Of a DNA stretch of 64,000 bases, positions 51,011-64,000 are shown piece by piece. Both the position numbers and the translations under genes were made by a program. The DNA is taken from the NCBI GenBank assembly GCA_037576195.1, contig CM075102.1, positions 34,654,745 through 34,718,744 on the forward strand. Reading direction: 5' to 3'. The notes below the pieces were generated by a model. It was not told the origin of the DNA, searched no databases, and worked only from the letters and a program-made list of their open reading frames with translations. Position 1 is the first letter of the stretch. Each line of letters begins with the position of its first letter. This DNA is from Phytoseiulus persimilis (taxonomy: Eukaryota; Arthropoda; Arachnida; Mesostigmata; Phytoseiidae).

Positions 51011-54000
51011 CTGCGGTCGACAACGGCGAGCTGTTGTAGCAAAGTTCATTCAGTCTCGTCGGAGCCCGCGCTAACGTCGCAGTGAGCCAATCTCCCCCTC
51101 TGACCCAGACCTTGACCACCCTGGAAGATGGACCAGCAACTCCCGACGAAAGAGAGGAACTACCCTACAGAACACGCTACAACGCCAACGTGCTTGAAAT
51201 GGCGCAACTGGCGTGCAAATAATTCATTTGTCTTACCCTGAAATACGGCTGGATACCCGCGAGGAATTTATCCAGTGATCGAGAAGTCGTTTGACCGACG
51301 ATGCTCTTCTTTGCTGTCGACGCTCTGCGCAGGGCGAGAAAGGAACAGTTTCGTCCTTCTTGACACGTCCGTCGTCTCGTTTTGCACCGCTAGTCTCTCG
51401 GGGACGGTTCGTGATTTGATTCATCCGTGATGACGGCGACCTTCGAAGCGAGTTGAGGGAACTAATTACTGACTATCTGAATCCGCTTTTGTTGGCGTTG
51501 AATACAGGTTTTTGATGCTCATCCGATTAGCGTTGCGATGTTGGTAAATGCAACGAGCTTCCTCGAGTCAATCGAGGAGCGAGTAGACATTGAATCTTCA
51601 AAGCATCCATCAGATCATCGAGAGCTCGGTCATCCAGGCAGTACAATGACCGTTCCTTGTCTGCCGAGATCTGCACTAACGAGATCCGTATCGGGGAGTA
51701 CGAATCGTCGGCGGAATTCGGCCTTGACCTCGAGAGGAAAAAAGAACGGTATCGAATGTTCGACAGTCCTGCGCTGCGGGTCTTCGCAGAAGAATTCCAG
51801 AGAATATTGCCAACATTCCACTGAGCCGATTTCAGAACGCGTTGCCCGATGAATACCGAGCTCCTCACGCAGGAGATACGTACGCAAACTAACGCAACGT
51901 AACGTCGCGGAAATGCCGTGTCTTGATTCGATAATAGTTTTGAAATCGGAGGAACATCGCGAGGGAGTGCGTGCTGCCACGTCCCAAACCTTATCGTTCG
52001 GCCCGGAACAATTGATTCCACGACTCTAGAAAGAGCGGAGTCTTCATCAGTTCAACATCCGAAGACATCTAATTGCATCTGGAAGTATTGAAATATGTCG
52101 GCGAGTTTTCCGCCACAGTTGGAGATGGACGTGCTTCGCCTGAGTGGAAGAAAACAACGTCAGCAATCAGCAGGTTATTGCCGGTACATGCCAAGTTGTA
52201 CAGCTGGGTTCCGAACCCCTGACCTTTGAGCCGATAATTATTTGCCGATCACAGTACAACAACATGAAAACGACGCGTCTCAAGCAGCAGGGACGCTATA
52301 TGAGGTAACTCGATTGATGTCCGTTTTCCACATTTAGCGTGCACGATGGGACTCCGTGTGTACCTTGGTGGACCCGGCGTTCAATATACCGACGGCGGGT
52401 CCATCGGCGACTGACCACGAGAAGAATTTCCAATGGATTTTCCTCTTGGAGTCTTCCACTCATGATTCCCAATCGGTCACATGAACTTGAATGTGAGGGA
52501 GAGTCTAGTCATTTGGGAGCGATTGGAGAAGAAAATGAAGAACGTGGAACGTTCCGAGGAGTTGAGATCGGAAATTCATCGAACCAAGTGCCTCGGATCA
52601 CCCGTAGTCGGATGGCGAGGAAGCCGAGCCAGTGGTGTCTGCACCGTGGCAAAGAGGAACGGTCAGGGAAGGAAAGGTCGACCCGCTCGTTCACTTGATT
52701 CCAATGTGCGCCAACTGATGTGCGGTTACTTCGGCTGTGATGTTTAAATACAAAGCCGATTTGTGTTCTCATACAAAATTCGACCATGGAGCTCGTGCGA
52801 GCGGTTATTCCAAGATCGAAGCTTTCAACGATCGAAACTGAATGAGACGTTTTGCTCGGACAGCTCTTCACGTCTCTTTCCCCTTCTCTAGATGTGTTCT
52901 TGACAGACTCATCGTTGATTCTGCGTAACGTAACAAAGAGCCAAAGCAACGAACCAAAGCAGCCGCGCAGGCAGGCTGTACATTGCCGGAACACATCGGA
53001 AGTTCTTGCCGATCCAATCACACAACAACAATGTTCGAGCTTGAGTTGTGCATTTTCGTCAGCTTCAACTAGCTAACGACTGGAGCAGCTCTTCTTACGG
53101 GCTGAATGCCCCCGATGACGGTGATCCGTTGGAGAATAAAAAACTGTCCACCATTCGGAACGGCGCTAGAAGAAGACAATACGGCGTTATGACTGCTGTA
53201 ACAACCGGAACGCTGTCGAGCAATCTCGTTCGGATCCAGTTCTGGATCGGAGTTTTGTAGATTCAGAACGATTCCTCGGGGAAAGGCGGTAGGAGGTTGC
53301 GGATAGCCTCCGACAATCGTGTGGGTACGCAATGATCAGAGCTTGCAGGCGACGACACCGGTTTGTGGACCGATCTCGATCTGACAAGTTGTCAGGGCCG
53401 AGTTCGTCCAGAATCGTCACCCTCCATTCGAAGCCAAAGCTGCGAAGACTTTTTTTCGTCGTGAGGAACCGCTTTTTGCAGCTCCCCCATTTTTTCCCCT
53501 TGTCCCCCGCTAAATCTTCCGTTTGGTGTTTGTAAGACATCAACCCTAGTGGCCGAGTGACAAATCATAGCTCATGGTCGAAAATATCGCTCTCAAAACC
53601 GAGCCCGATGGCATTCGGAATCAAAAACGACCCTCGCTGTCACCATTAAACGGCACGCGGGAGCTGAAGTCCGCGTGTGCGATTGCCATGGGAAATATCT
53701 CCCTTCTGCGACGAAAATTGGAGCTGTCATAGCAAAGAGCGTGGCGAGCCTTAGTACGGGAAAGGCGCGCACTGCTGGACCAGGTGTCGTGTACGAAGAC
53801 TCCACATAGACGGAAAACCACATCTCAAAGATTGGAATTGCCGTGTTCGAAGCTGAATTGAAAATATCTCATGAAACCAGAACTCTGTCGAGCATCGAGA
53901 TGTGTCGACGAAAAAAAATAACAAATCGTTGTGAATTCCCTGGTGTGGACGCCGGAGCCCGTCAGATACTAAGGGACAAAAATAGCGACATTTGTCCGCT

Positions 54001-57000
54001 GACATTTCTCTGCGAAGCGGAAAACGCTCTGTCAAAGCGCAGGTGTCAGGAAGCTTCATGCACGGTGATACTGTCCAAAAACTCTCGGGCTTGTAAAAGA
54101 ACTCGTGGCTTCCGCATCAATCTCCGCTCTCGTCAGCTAAGCTATCCGCTGAAAATTGTTGACGGATGCATCGCAAAGTAGAGCTCTTTTCCCAGGTGTC
54201 GATGTTGAAGGAATGACTGGACGAGCCACATAAGATCCTCCGACATAGGCAAGGAGTTGCTCGTGTAGCCCGCAGACCGCTTCGATTGCCATCTTAAAGT
54301 CACACCGTCATCACAGCTAAGTTTTGTGCAAACAAATGACGTCGACGCCATCAGAAACAACGGGAATTCGGTCGACAAAGCCGGTGTGTCATCTCAAAAG
54401 TTCGGCCACACCTATCGGGGAGCTCAACAGCTCCAACAATCGTTCCGTTCTTGACTTCACGAGAAAACTGTTTCCAGGGCCTGTTTTAGAATCTGACCAT
54501 AGGCGCCCGTAACATTGGAAAGAGACGAAGCCCAGAGCGTCGGAAAATCCCATTGCTGTTCGAACAATTTAACTCGACTATTGTAGGCGAGCTTTCTGCA
54601 TATCCCTCCGTACCGTTACAGTGCGATCAAGAAATTATTCCGCTCCGTCATCGTGACTCCAGGCAGGCACCATATATCCTGCATGAGTCCAGAAAAAAAA
54701 AACTCATTCCCAAGGTTTGAATGAATATATTTTCCAAATGAGTTCAGAAAGTGAAAAAAAGAGACCACAGCGATTGAAATTCAGAGTTCCGGAAACGTTT
54801 GAAAACATTTCGAAAAGTCGTTTTATAGTCTTGCCTGTATAGTGCACGCCCTCGAAACATGAAGTTTGGGCTGACGTCAATCTATGAACTTATGGAAGAT
54901 TTGAATCACTCAGAAAATCGACTGACATCTGGCATTCAAATGTGCCGTTACAGCCGATGACATGAATAGCCAGAGCTAAACGTTTCCTCACCGGAGGCCC
55001 CTTTCGTCGCAAGTGATTCATTTTTTTCATGTATCAATTCTCACGTCCTCCTCTCGGAGCCGGAGAGCCCAATTATGCCCCAGATTGCTTCCATATCACC
55101 GAAAGCTCCTCGAAGTTACTGTGCGATGTTTTTGAGAATCCGAACATGCTGTCTGGCCGCAGAGCACTTCGTGGTGCGTTAGAAACTGTCGCGGAGCATC
55201 ACAAGAGCAGCAGACCCCTCTGAGAGGGAAATGGAGACGTGGCTTTGCTCACACATATTCTGATTAGGGCTGGCCCGCATCATTATTAATTCACTAGAAG
55301 CAGTAGAGGAGCCATCGATTCCAAATCATTGTTAATAGATTCGGAACGAGGTTTTCGTCAACGTGCCCTGCCGGCCAAGCCTTCCACCTTGAATGCCTCA
55401 AGTACAACCACAGTATTCCACACACTGCGCCCCGAAAATCGCAAAGCGCGCTGATTCTCGGAGGTTTTCGTTCTGAGATCAGCACAATCATTTGTGAAGT
55501 AGGGGTGATTCGATGTAAACCTTGCGAGATATCGTTCAGCGCTCCTCCAGGTATAATGCGTAGTGGGTATCAAGGGTCGTTGCTTCATCCGACAGAGGCT
55601 CATCTGAACGATCAACGCGTTTGAAGGCACTTTATTATGCAGTAGCTTTTATCTTGAGACTAGCCGGGGCTAGTTGTTTTCGGCGAAACTGGAGCTCGTC
55701 GATTCGGGTTCATTGACGGTATTCGGCGTTAGATGACTGACAAGCGGCACTAGATTGAGCCATCACCCCGACTGAACGGAAACAAAGATGGATAAAGTTT
55801 CGTACGGCCCGCGCTCACAACCAGAAGACCTGCTCTCGGGAAAGACTTCAGATAACGGTTGATTAGGCTCTCGAGCAAAATCACTTCTCGCGCTCCCGGT
55901 CGACTGTCATTTACGTCAGATGAAGATTAAGGTCAAATGACACAAAAATATCGAAACCTCGCAACCTAATTAGTTCCGCACACGTGAAACAGAGAATAAC
56001 GCCCCGAGCTGTGGAATGCTTTGAAATACACTGCAGCTCTGCTCCAGAGCTTTTTTCGTCGAGCTGCCGGGCGTTGCCAGGTCTGGCTCCTGGAAGCTCT
56101 AATGGAGTCTTCGATGATTGTTTTTAACCCAGCACCTGACACAGCTTGTTCCGGTTGTAGCAGAGTGTGAGGGTGAGGCTCAGGCAGCCAAGCCGAGCCA
56201 GCCGTTTCCGTAACTGGGCCGCTTCTCTTCCGAATACTTTTGCCGGAATTCACCATTACTTCGACATGAGAACATGTCAGACAGAACTTTCACATACGAC
56301 AAGTAGCAATAACAGAATGAATAGTTCCGACCCGCTCTTCGGAATCGCAGGATGGATGGAGGGAGCGCCTGTGAAAAAGCTCTCTGCCTTGTACTCGAAC
56401 ATCTGGGAATGGTCTGACAGCACCATGACCAATGACCACGACGACCACGCTCGTATTTTAATACGGTTATCATAGCGAGCTCCTCCACCCGCGCGACGAG
56501 TTAAACCCTCTCGTTTATGCAAAATATTCGTGCGCTGCGAGTATACCGACTATTGCTAACATTGCATAATCCGCAGCCAGAATGGCGCATTCCACCGGTC
56601 TACTTAAATGGTATCTATTCCCAAAATAGTTGTTCGGTGAACTTTGAACTTTGAACGCCTTCAACTGGCTCCGTACGAAGCAAGTACTAGAATATCAACT
56701 AGCAACATATTTAGATGTGTATTAGGGACTCTGCAACTGTAGCGGATTTGCTGGTGTCGCTGTGCATGTCTGGCTGACTGAATCGGAATGATTCGAGTCG
56801 AGGCGAGACGGAGGTGATTTTTGCTAGTCCTTAAATATCATGTGCTCGAATGTACCTTCCGAAATTGAAAACTTCCAATTTTTGTGGCTCCCAAACTGAG
56901 AAAGTAATGAAGAATGTCACCGCGGAGTTGAAATTCTCCCTCCAACATCATCGAAATGCAAGTGAGGTTCAACGGCTCAATAATTTGACGTCAGTATAGC

Positions 57001-58009
57001 CGAGGCAGCAGTCACTGAACGTGAGATGGGTTCTGAGGCCCATGTCATGTTCAGACGTTCTGTAGATTCCCACAAGGAAGCGATCATTCATGAAATCGTC
57101 TGCCAGTCTGAGAACATCATCCCCTCCGAAGAGAACAGGTGTGTACGTGGGGCGATACGTCACCCTCTAGATATCGACGAGGCTGGGAACCAATACCTAA
57201 AGTTTCGAATGCGGAGAATTGAATGCTCGAACTCCGCCAGACCACACCGGGCATACTGAACACTCATCGCTTTCACTCCCCTGGTGATACTGGGCAGGTT
57301 CTTGACACTTGACAGAGGTTTGAGTCGCGTTCGAAGAGCGAAGCGTCGTCTGCTGCATGGCCAGCTGATTTCGGTCAAGCGAAGCATCTGTCAAGCCAGC
57401 GGCAGAATCTTCTGCTGCTGTCCTCTCTGAGCCGAGTCTTGCTGTCATGCCGAACTTACCTTTTGAGAACCGTCGACGCAGAAGCCGGAGCCGATACCTA
57501 GTTTCACAGCAGTAGAGTTCAAAGCGACGGGGCTCCGACAGCGAGGCACGAAACACACGGAGCACGGCAGAGCGGCAGCACTGCAACGTCGCAGGTAGCA
57601 CTCGGTCGGCTCGGTGCGGCTGCTATCCGACAAAACGTCGGAGCCGACTGGCGCTGGGAGCACCGGAATCCTCCGAGGAGCTTACGCGCATACTAAACAC
57701 CGAAATCAGAAGCGGAGGGGCGTCGCGCGATAGGCATCTCGTTCAAACACAATTTTGCTAGGGCTCGATGAGGAGCATCCTAGCCGGGTGTAGTCTTGGC
57801 GGCGGAGGTTCGACTCAGGCTCGGAGCTCCCGAGGATAACCCGACACAGAGATCGAAGTTTCAGAGAGCGGATTTTCGTCACATCTGGAGAGACTGAAAG
57901 CTGTACTCACCGATATCGTTCTGGAGCGATTTCGCGCTCATGGTGAAGCTGGTGTTGGCGGAGACTTCTCGTCGGCGCACAAGTTGGATGGACACTCGAT
58001 GTTAGCAGA

Positions 58010-58103
58010 AGGCAGGCAGGCAGCTATCCAAGCAGGGCGGCAAGCAGGGAGCGGAATCCATGCCAGCTAGCCAGGCATCCAGCCTTTCAGCCAGTCAGCC
58101 GAC
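58010..58103. repeat. GCAG/CAGC-type tetranucleotide repeat tract
   Basis: GGCAGGCAGGCAGC is followed by interrupted AAGCAGGG units, then by AGCCAG and CAGCC words. It is an interrupted tract with a period near four bases. Confidence 0.65.
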
Positions 58104-59335
58104 AGCGAACCGGGGAGAGGGATCCAGAACCGAAAGCGCGCCTCGGCTTCGTAACGTCGCTAGCTACCTAGACCGAGTCCCGCATCGCCACGGCACAGCT
58201 TCCATTGATCGTTCGGCGACTGCGTGTGTGGCTTCAGTCGTCCCTTCTGCTGGTTCGAACCCGTGTTTCTCGGGAGCAGGAGCGGCAACTACTCCGACGC
58301 CGCCCAGAGTGCGTCTTCCACACAGAACTCCTCTGCAGACGCACGGAGGAATACTCGACATGGATTAGCAAACTTAAACGCCGAACATTGAGTGCGGTGG
58401 CAAACAGGGATAGTCTTCTTCACGCGGAGGATCCTTCCCAACGAGAAACTGAGTGAGTTTTCGCACCTCATCGATATCCTGACCCTTGTATTTTGAGCCT
58501 CATCCACGCGATGGATCCATCGGGAAAGATTTCCCTGCTCCTCCGTGAAACTCTATCAGGCTCTCCACCGGACGTTATGCAATTTCAAGGAATTGTCAAT
58601 CGAGATGTAGACGAAGCCGTGCATCGGATTTCCTCTAAAAGTATGAAGTTAGCCGCCTCGAGCCGACTCCCAGGACAGAGATGAAGCGATCACGAACTCT
58701 CTGGGTTCTAACCCAGACAAGATCGGGCATCTCTGACGCTGTTGTCGATAACGAGAGCGAACAGAGGAGTGTCGAAGCGAGCCACGAGAGACAGACGGAG
58801 CAAGACGCGTATCTCTCACGTAGATGACGGTATCTCGGCTGTTTGAACAGCTGTAAATCGTATGTTGACAAAAGGTTCCGATAGCCGCCCTCGAACACCA
58901 TGTGGGGTTTCGAGAGTCGGTTGTAATTCTGGTATTCTGCGGTTCATTTGACGGAAACGCGGCGAACGGAACAGCGACAGACAACCGCCGGCCCTGTTCT
59001 TTCTATGCAACAAACCGTGAAACGTACATCTTCTGGAGATTCTTGCCACCGATGTGTCGGGAAAGATTACGAAGAACGGGGTTCCGTTATACGGCGCCCG
59101 GACCACGTGTCCGTCGCAGAGCAATTTAAGCCGATGAGGTGTTGCGCTGCGAAATCCCTGATTTTCCAGTTCAGGGAAGCATGTGCATGTTCGGCACAGT
59201 TTACAACGCTGATTAAGAAGGAGACGTAATCAAGGTCTCGGTCGGACCCATTCGCTCGGTCTTACGGAGCGAACCCAGGATAGAGGATAGCGTTGCTGCT
59301 GGGTTGATGACCCTACCGAAGCAGCCGAAGTCGAA

Positions 59336-59378
59336 GCTCGCTCGCTCGCTCGTCCGCTCGCTAGCTAGCTAGCTGGCA
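59336..59378. repeat. GCTC/GCTA tetranucleotide repeat tract
   Basis: A run of GCTC units (one changed to GTCC) passes directly into three GCTA units, all in the same four-base register. Confidence 0.85.
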
Positions 59379-59460
59379 GCGAGGTTCTGATGTACCGACG
59401 AACAGAACGACGCTTTGCTTTCAAGTACTTCACCTGATGGCAACGCTGCCGCCACGGGCC

Positions 59461-59504
59461 GCTGTCTGTCTGACTGACTGGCTGGCTGGCTGTCTGTCTG
59501 TCAG
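59461..59504. repeat. TGTC/TGAC/TGGC tetranucleotide repeat tract
   Basis: TGTC, TGAC, TGGC and TGTC units follow one another in a four-base register, ending in CAG. It lies 80 bases from the GCTC tract. Confidence 0.85.
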
Positions 59505-62500
59505 TAAAACAAATTTGACATGTTTCAACACTAGCTGGTCAATCTTTACGGTCGTTGGCGTTCGCTTGCCGATCGAACATCGCACGGACATAGACGTCCC
59601 GGATGATCTTCAGGTACCTCTTCGAAAGATCCCGTTAGTTTCGTCGAAGTGCTAGTTGCCTGAATCGGCTGTTAGTACTCTCGAGAACTTCCACTGGGCT
59701 GCTGGAGCTCCGTAATCCTCTCTCGCGTTTTCGGTTAGCTCCGTTCTCCGCCTTCGAGGGCCAATCCAGAAGCTTCCTTCTTTCTGTGGAGCGCACTGAA
59801 CGGCATCGACTCATGGGAACATGTGGTTTGCGGAAGCAATGGCCCGGATTGGACTGGAATCATAAGATAGTAGATGCTTCCCGAACACGAATTATACCTC
59901 AAATAAAGCGCCAAATATTCGGATCACTGCCGCTGTGCTCGAATTTTGCGACCGCAGCCTTGTGCCGAATGCAATACTTACAGAGAAACTCGCGCGGTTG
60001 TTCGCTCGTTCGCAAGCTCGTTAGTCGCCATCTTGAACCGGGACCTGATGCAAGGGGGACGCGTCGAGTTCCTTGTTGCATCCAAAGTTTGCTCCGCTAT
60101 GCGGGTCAGCCCTGATCGCCACCGCGATGGAGCTTTCGCAGCGGAGCTCGGGTCGTAGTCGTCCGAAATCGTTATACAGTACATGCGAGCATACAGCTTG
60201 AGTTGCGAAACTCCAGGCTGAACGAAGTGAAGCTAAACTCGTTTAGATCCATCTCAGGAGCGGAGCGTCCTTGAGCACGGGTCAGATATTTGCTTGATTG
60301 CGTCGTGCCCGGGTGATGCGATGATGCAGCGTGAACGGCGCCCCGTTTCCTGAATTTCACTGTTATGATACCTGATTACCCAAACTTATCGAACGACTCC
60401 AAAAAAAAAGCCGAGACTGCGCTGCATCTTCAACCGCGTGATTTTTACTCACGTTTGATTACGGAGGAGGGATGCGCTGAGATCTCATTTCATGCAAATC
60501 AGCAATTCGTAGTTGATGGAACCGCTCGAATGATCCATCTTACAACGGTCCTAAGGCACAACTTATCCATGCCAACTTCGAGCAGCTTCTGAGTAACGGG
60601 AACAGGAACTTCGACGACACGGGAGCAAACGGTGGATTGATTCAAACCGATGATCGATGTGGGCTCGTCAAATACATTGTCAGTGTTCCGATCATTTGGT
60701 TCTTCCGATATTTCTCTGCGAATGCCGCCGTTGGTCGTGCGGAACGGGATTGGATAGGGAAGAAAAAGCTCTGCAAAAGCCTCGCTGCGAAGCCAGACGC
60801 GGTGCTTAGGGCTCTTGGCCAGAGTGTTAAACATCCCCGAAGTTGGTTCACGCCTCGTCTGATTTCATTCTTCCGGTGCGCAGAATCCGCCCAGAGAGGC
60901 AATTCGGAGTGAGAAACGATGCCGACCATCAGACAGAGCTCGCATCTTCATCTCCCAGTGCTCAGAGATTTGATGAGGCGAAAGAGCGTCACGTTTTGGA
61001 GATGTATCATCTATCGGAATCGGGGCTCCTCTACGTGGCAGAGTGAGAGATTCCACTGATTCGGCGGTGACTTTGGCTCGGGTCGTGTCATCACCGACAG
61101 CAATCTGGGCCAAGATTATTATTTTTATTACCTTTTTTTCCGAAGACGAAGAACAGATCCAGAAAGCGACTTCCCACCGGGAGCCTGTTCGATTCTGTTG
61201 CCGGCTGAGATGTTCTCGTTGGTTAGGGAGTTTCCTGCTGTTCCTAAACGATTCTGTTGTTGCTATGCGCGACATCCCCGGCGGTGTTTTTCTCGGTGAA
61301 GCTCACCTCGTTCCGAGCGGTTTAGGTCCCGATAGGGGTTTCGTTTCATCTGCCTCCTATCGCAGTCTTCCAAAACGATCGCGTTCGGTATGATCCGCAT
61401 CTCTGAACCTGCGGGAGTCGGTGTCCGAGAGTATGTTCCGCATCGCGTATCCAGTCATCCGATTCTCATTTCTCTCTTTTCGCGCTCGACGACAAACTTC
61501 CGGTGGAAACCCATGGTCGGAATTCCGATGCAATCCTCGAACTCGATCGCAAGTGGGTCTCTCCCCTTTCCATGCGTGTTTTTTCGTTCAACGGGAACAG
61601 TAGTTTGTATGTTCGGACGTCCAAGACGAGGTTGACCGACGCGGGTGAGAACGATGCAGGACATTCACGACTGCCAGAATGAGGAACACAGAATAAGATC
61701 CGAACGAAGGCATCCCGTTGGGGATCCATCATTCAGGATTGTCGATTCTCTGTCGTCGCGCGATCTCTGGAGAAGCTTCGCCGTGGTTAGGATTTTCCGG
61801 AACGGCTCTTTCAAACCAATGGCGCTCCCGTTCCGCGGAGCGTTCTAAAACACGGAGCCGTTCATCTCGGTCTCATCTCGGGCGATACAGGGTTTCCACA
61901 CCCTGTCAAGGCCAACTCCATCTGATTGTGGTGGAACTCCAGGAAGTGCGTCCGAGGCGCTCCCTGAGTGAGACTCGAGAAATTCTCGGAAAATCACAAC
62001 AACGAAAACCCGGTTCCAAACTCAACTCATTGCGTTTCATTCATTTTCAAACCTTCGTTCGCGACTTCGGTATTGTCGTGGTCTGGTAGGCTGATGTCGA
62101 ATTCATATTCCGTTCTACTTTCTCTCCGTTTTTCTCGCGAACGGCGGGATGTGCCCGAGAAGGAGAGAGAACTGCACAATACATCTGAATCGGACTGGAT
62201 GGAAAAAAAGTCTCGGCATATGGGGAGAAAAAAAATCAGAGGGATTCGAACATTGACTAAGCTTGTGAGTTCCTCCACATCTGGAAGTTTATCGGAAAGT
62301 TCGCGCTTCTCGTTCTCCAGCGAATAAAAGCGCTGATGGAGACTCGGCAGCGCGAATCGCTCACTCAAGAGGAATCAAGAGGTGTCCTCCTGCGTTGCTC
62401 CGTAGAAGAAACCTCGTTTAGCATCAATTTTTCTCACTCTTCCCGTGTTCTTTGACGAGCCGAAAATCGACGTGATGGAAGATGACGATCCCGGATCATT

Positions 62501-64000
62501 TTGATGATCAGTTCACGAGCTGAAGCGACAGGCCGCCGCGGAGCGTGAGCGAAGAGAACAGCGTTGCGTCGAAACCGTCTGGAGAGCGAACGAGTTAGAC
62601 TGAGTGTAACCAAGACCGTACTGGGCAGAGATGGTGACGCGGTCGAGAGATCCACAGACCACGTACAATTGTGCACGAGATGCTGCATGGAGCGAGGGCT
62701 CGGTGCTCGGGTTCCTCCCACAGCGTACCCTTCCGATCGGATTTCCTTGTTCCGGGCCGGAGTAGGTTCCTCGAGCCCCCTGTCGCGGAGGCCGGTCGAC
62801 CTCCTGACGCTGGATAACCATCGACAAAGGAAAGACCATCCCCGGGAATGCTTCCGACAAATAGAATCTGTGCTGGAGCGTTCGGTTCGATATTTTGTGT
62901 CTCATGGACCACTGACCGAGATTCCCACGTTTTCACTTCACAGAGGTTGAGCAGACTGAGAAATGCTAATGTAACAGAAACCAAATACACGCTTGCTGGT
63001 TTTATCCCGTTCTGCTGTCGCCTCTCGGGACCGGTGCCGACTTGGCGGGTACAAGTACCTATGGTTACGGCGGCTTTCTGGCGGCCGCTTTTGTCGTTCC
63101 GACTGATAACGAGATGTTCGAAACAGCGCTTGCCCACAGCTCGCAGAGAAGAGTCACATAGGGGGCAAAGGCGAAAAAAAAATTGTGGAGCCCCAGGTTC
63201 ATTCCCAACTCCGCAACGAGAATCTCGGCGCAGCCAGGCCCGTCATAGATGTGGGCTGTGAACTCCACAGAACCGAATATTTGGCGGATGGAAAAACTCG
63301 GCGGTCGGAATTCGGCTCCAGGGGGAGTTCAGCGAAGCAGCCTCCCGACGACAGAGCCCGAGACTCGTTGGAAGAGAACGAGCGCGGAAAAACCCGTTCC
63401 CAAGAACTCAGGGTTCAGACCGAGACGAGTCGATAAGACGAAAATACTTCAGGCAGAAAAAGTATATGGATCATGAAATCCGTAGGTCAGTCCCAGCTCC
63501 TATCCGCGCTGTTTACGGTCAGAATATTGCCCGCGGTCCCAGTTTGCTGATAGTAATGGTCAGCAACCTTCGTCTTAAAACGGTCCTCTTGACTTTCAGC
63601 CGCGCCATCTTGTTTTTTCCCCGGAATGATCATTGGGTGTTGTTGTGTCCAATGCTTTTTCCCCTCTTTTTCGCGATGTCCTCATCGCCGGCCGCCGTCT
63701 CGTCTCAGTCCGTGCCTCGTATGATGGCTGCCATAACGATAAACTCAATGGAAGCCGCACACAGCGGCGAGTCCTTCGGCGGATTTTCCGTGACCGCAGC
63801 AACGAAAGAGAGCTCCAGTTGACGGGCTTTCGGTTTGCACCCGTTATTGCTTACTGTCTCGTTTCCGAGGTCCGTTTTCCGTTCAGTGGTGGAATCGAAG
63901 GCACAAATCCATGCTCGAGCATAACGGCACGAAACAAATCGTGAAATGAGACGGAGGCGAAGACGGTCCCACGGAGTAGAGCCGCGGCTCTCATGTCAAG

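Larger units (their letters stand above)
42200..64000. other. Long region without a supported gene
   Basis: I found no recognisable protein family over these 21.8 kb. Many open frames of 60 to 180 codons occur on both strands and overlap each other (for example three frames at 51527..52021 and two at 62513..63137). Some read plausibly (46470..46766 minus, 49023..49319 minus, 60365..60592 plus), but none has a domain or linked splice sites. The region carries several simple-repeat tracts, listed separately. It may be intergenic or contain long introns of a gene with exons outside the window. Confidence 0.4.

Noticed and set aside
51527-52021. Long minus-strand frames open in several phases
   Set aside because: Several phases are open over the same bases and none shows a known motif, so chance in stop-poor DNA is more likely.
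56969-57163. Minus-strand frame with GGDDVL, slightly like a polymerase active-site motif
   Set aside because: There is no further polymerase motif on either side and the frame is short.
58252-58262. GGTTCGAACCC, a perfect internal B box of tRNA-type promoters
   Set aside because: No A box at a proper distance and no cloverleaf can be built, so no tRNA or SINE is claimed.
60499-60834. Minus-strand frame with VFDEPTS, resembling an ABC Walker B
   Set aside because: The surrounding residues do not match an ABC domain (no preceding hydrophobic strand, no signature, no D-loop), so the match is accidental.
1-64000. CRISPR arrays, rRNA genes and bacterial-type operons
   Set aside because: No regularly spaced repeats, rRNA-like blocks or close-packed same-strand gene strings were seen.

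Overview
The window looks like arthropod nuclear DNA with roughly balanced base composition. Genes are split by short GT-AG introns, and long stretches carry no recognisable gene. The proteins have animal domains: an ABCG half-transporter close to the insect sterolin-1-like group, and a DM-domain transcription factor. Nothing suggests bacteria: there are no operons, ribosome binding sites or CRISPR. A mite or other chelicerate would fit, but species cannot be fixed from the sequence alone.

All supported genes lie on the minus strand. From high to low coordinates they are: (i) a Ty3/gypsy-derived Gag/integrase-like open frame (40509..41906), treated as a fossil; (ii) a weakly supported multi-exon membrane protein (36891..38545); (iii) a complete 11-exon ABCG gene encoding 662 residues (32703 down to 23353), in which every exon phase joins cleanly; (iv) a 4-exon gene for a predicted 260-residue secreted, Cys-poor, basic protein (22447 down to 21350), starting 905 bp beyond the ABCG stop; (v) two exons of a DM-domain (DMRT) factor (15850 down to 15366).

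At 8060..8469 lies a 410 bp non-autonomous hAT-like DNA transposon, with terminal inverted repeats and an 8 bp near-perfect target duplication. The rest (1..8059, 8470..15365, 15851..21349, 32704..36890, 42200..64000) shows only simple repeats and unsupported open frames.

The strongest unusual points are these: the ABCG nucleotide-binding domain departs from consensus at Walker A, the signature and the H-loop; the retroelement-derived frame keeps a long open reading frame although only Gag-like and integrase-like parts are recognisable; and the secreted protein could not be assigned to a family. I found no convincing multi-gene new system.
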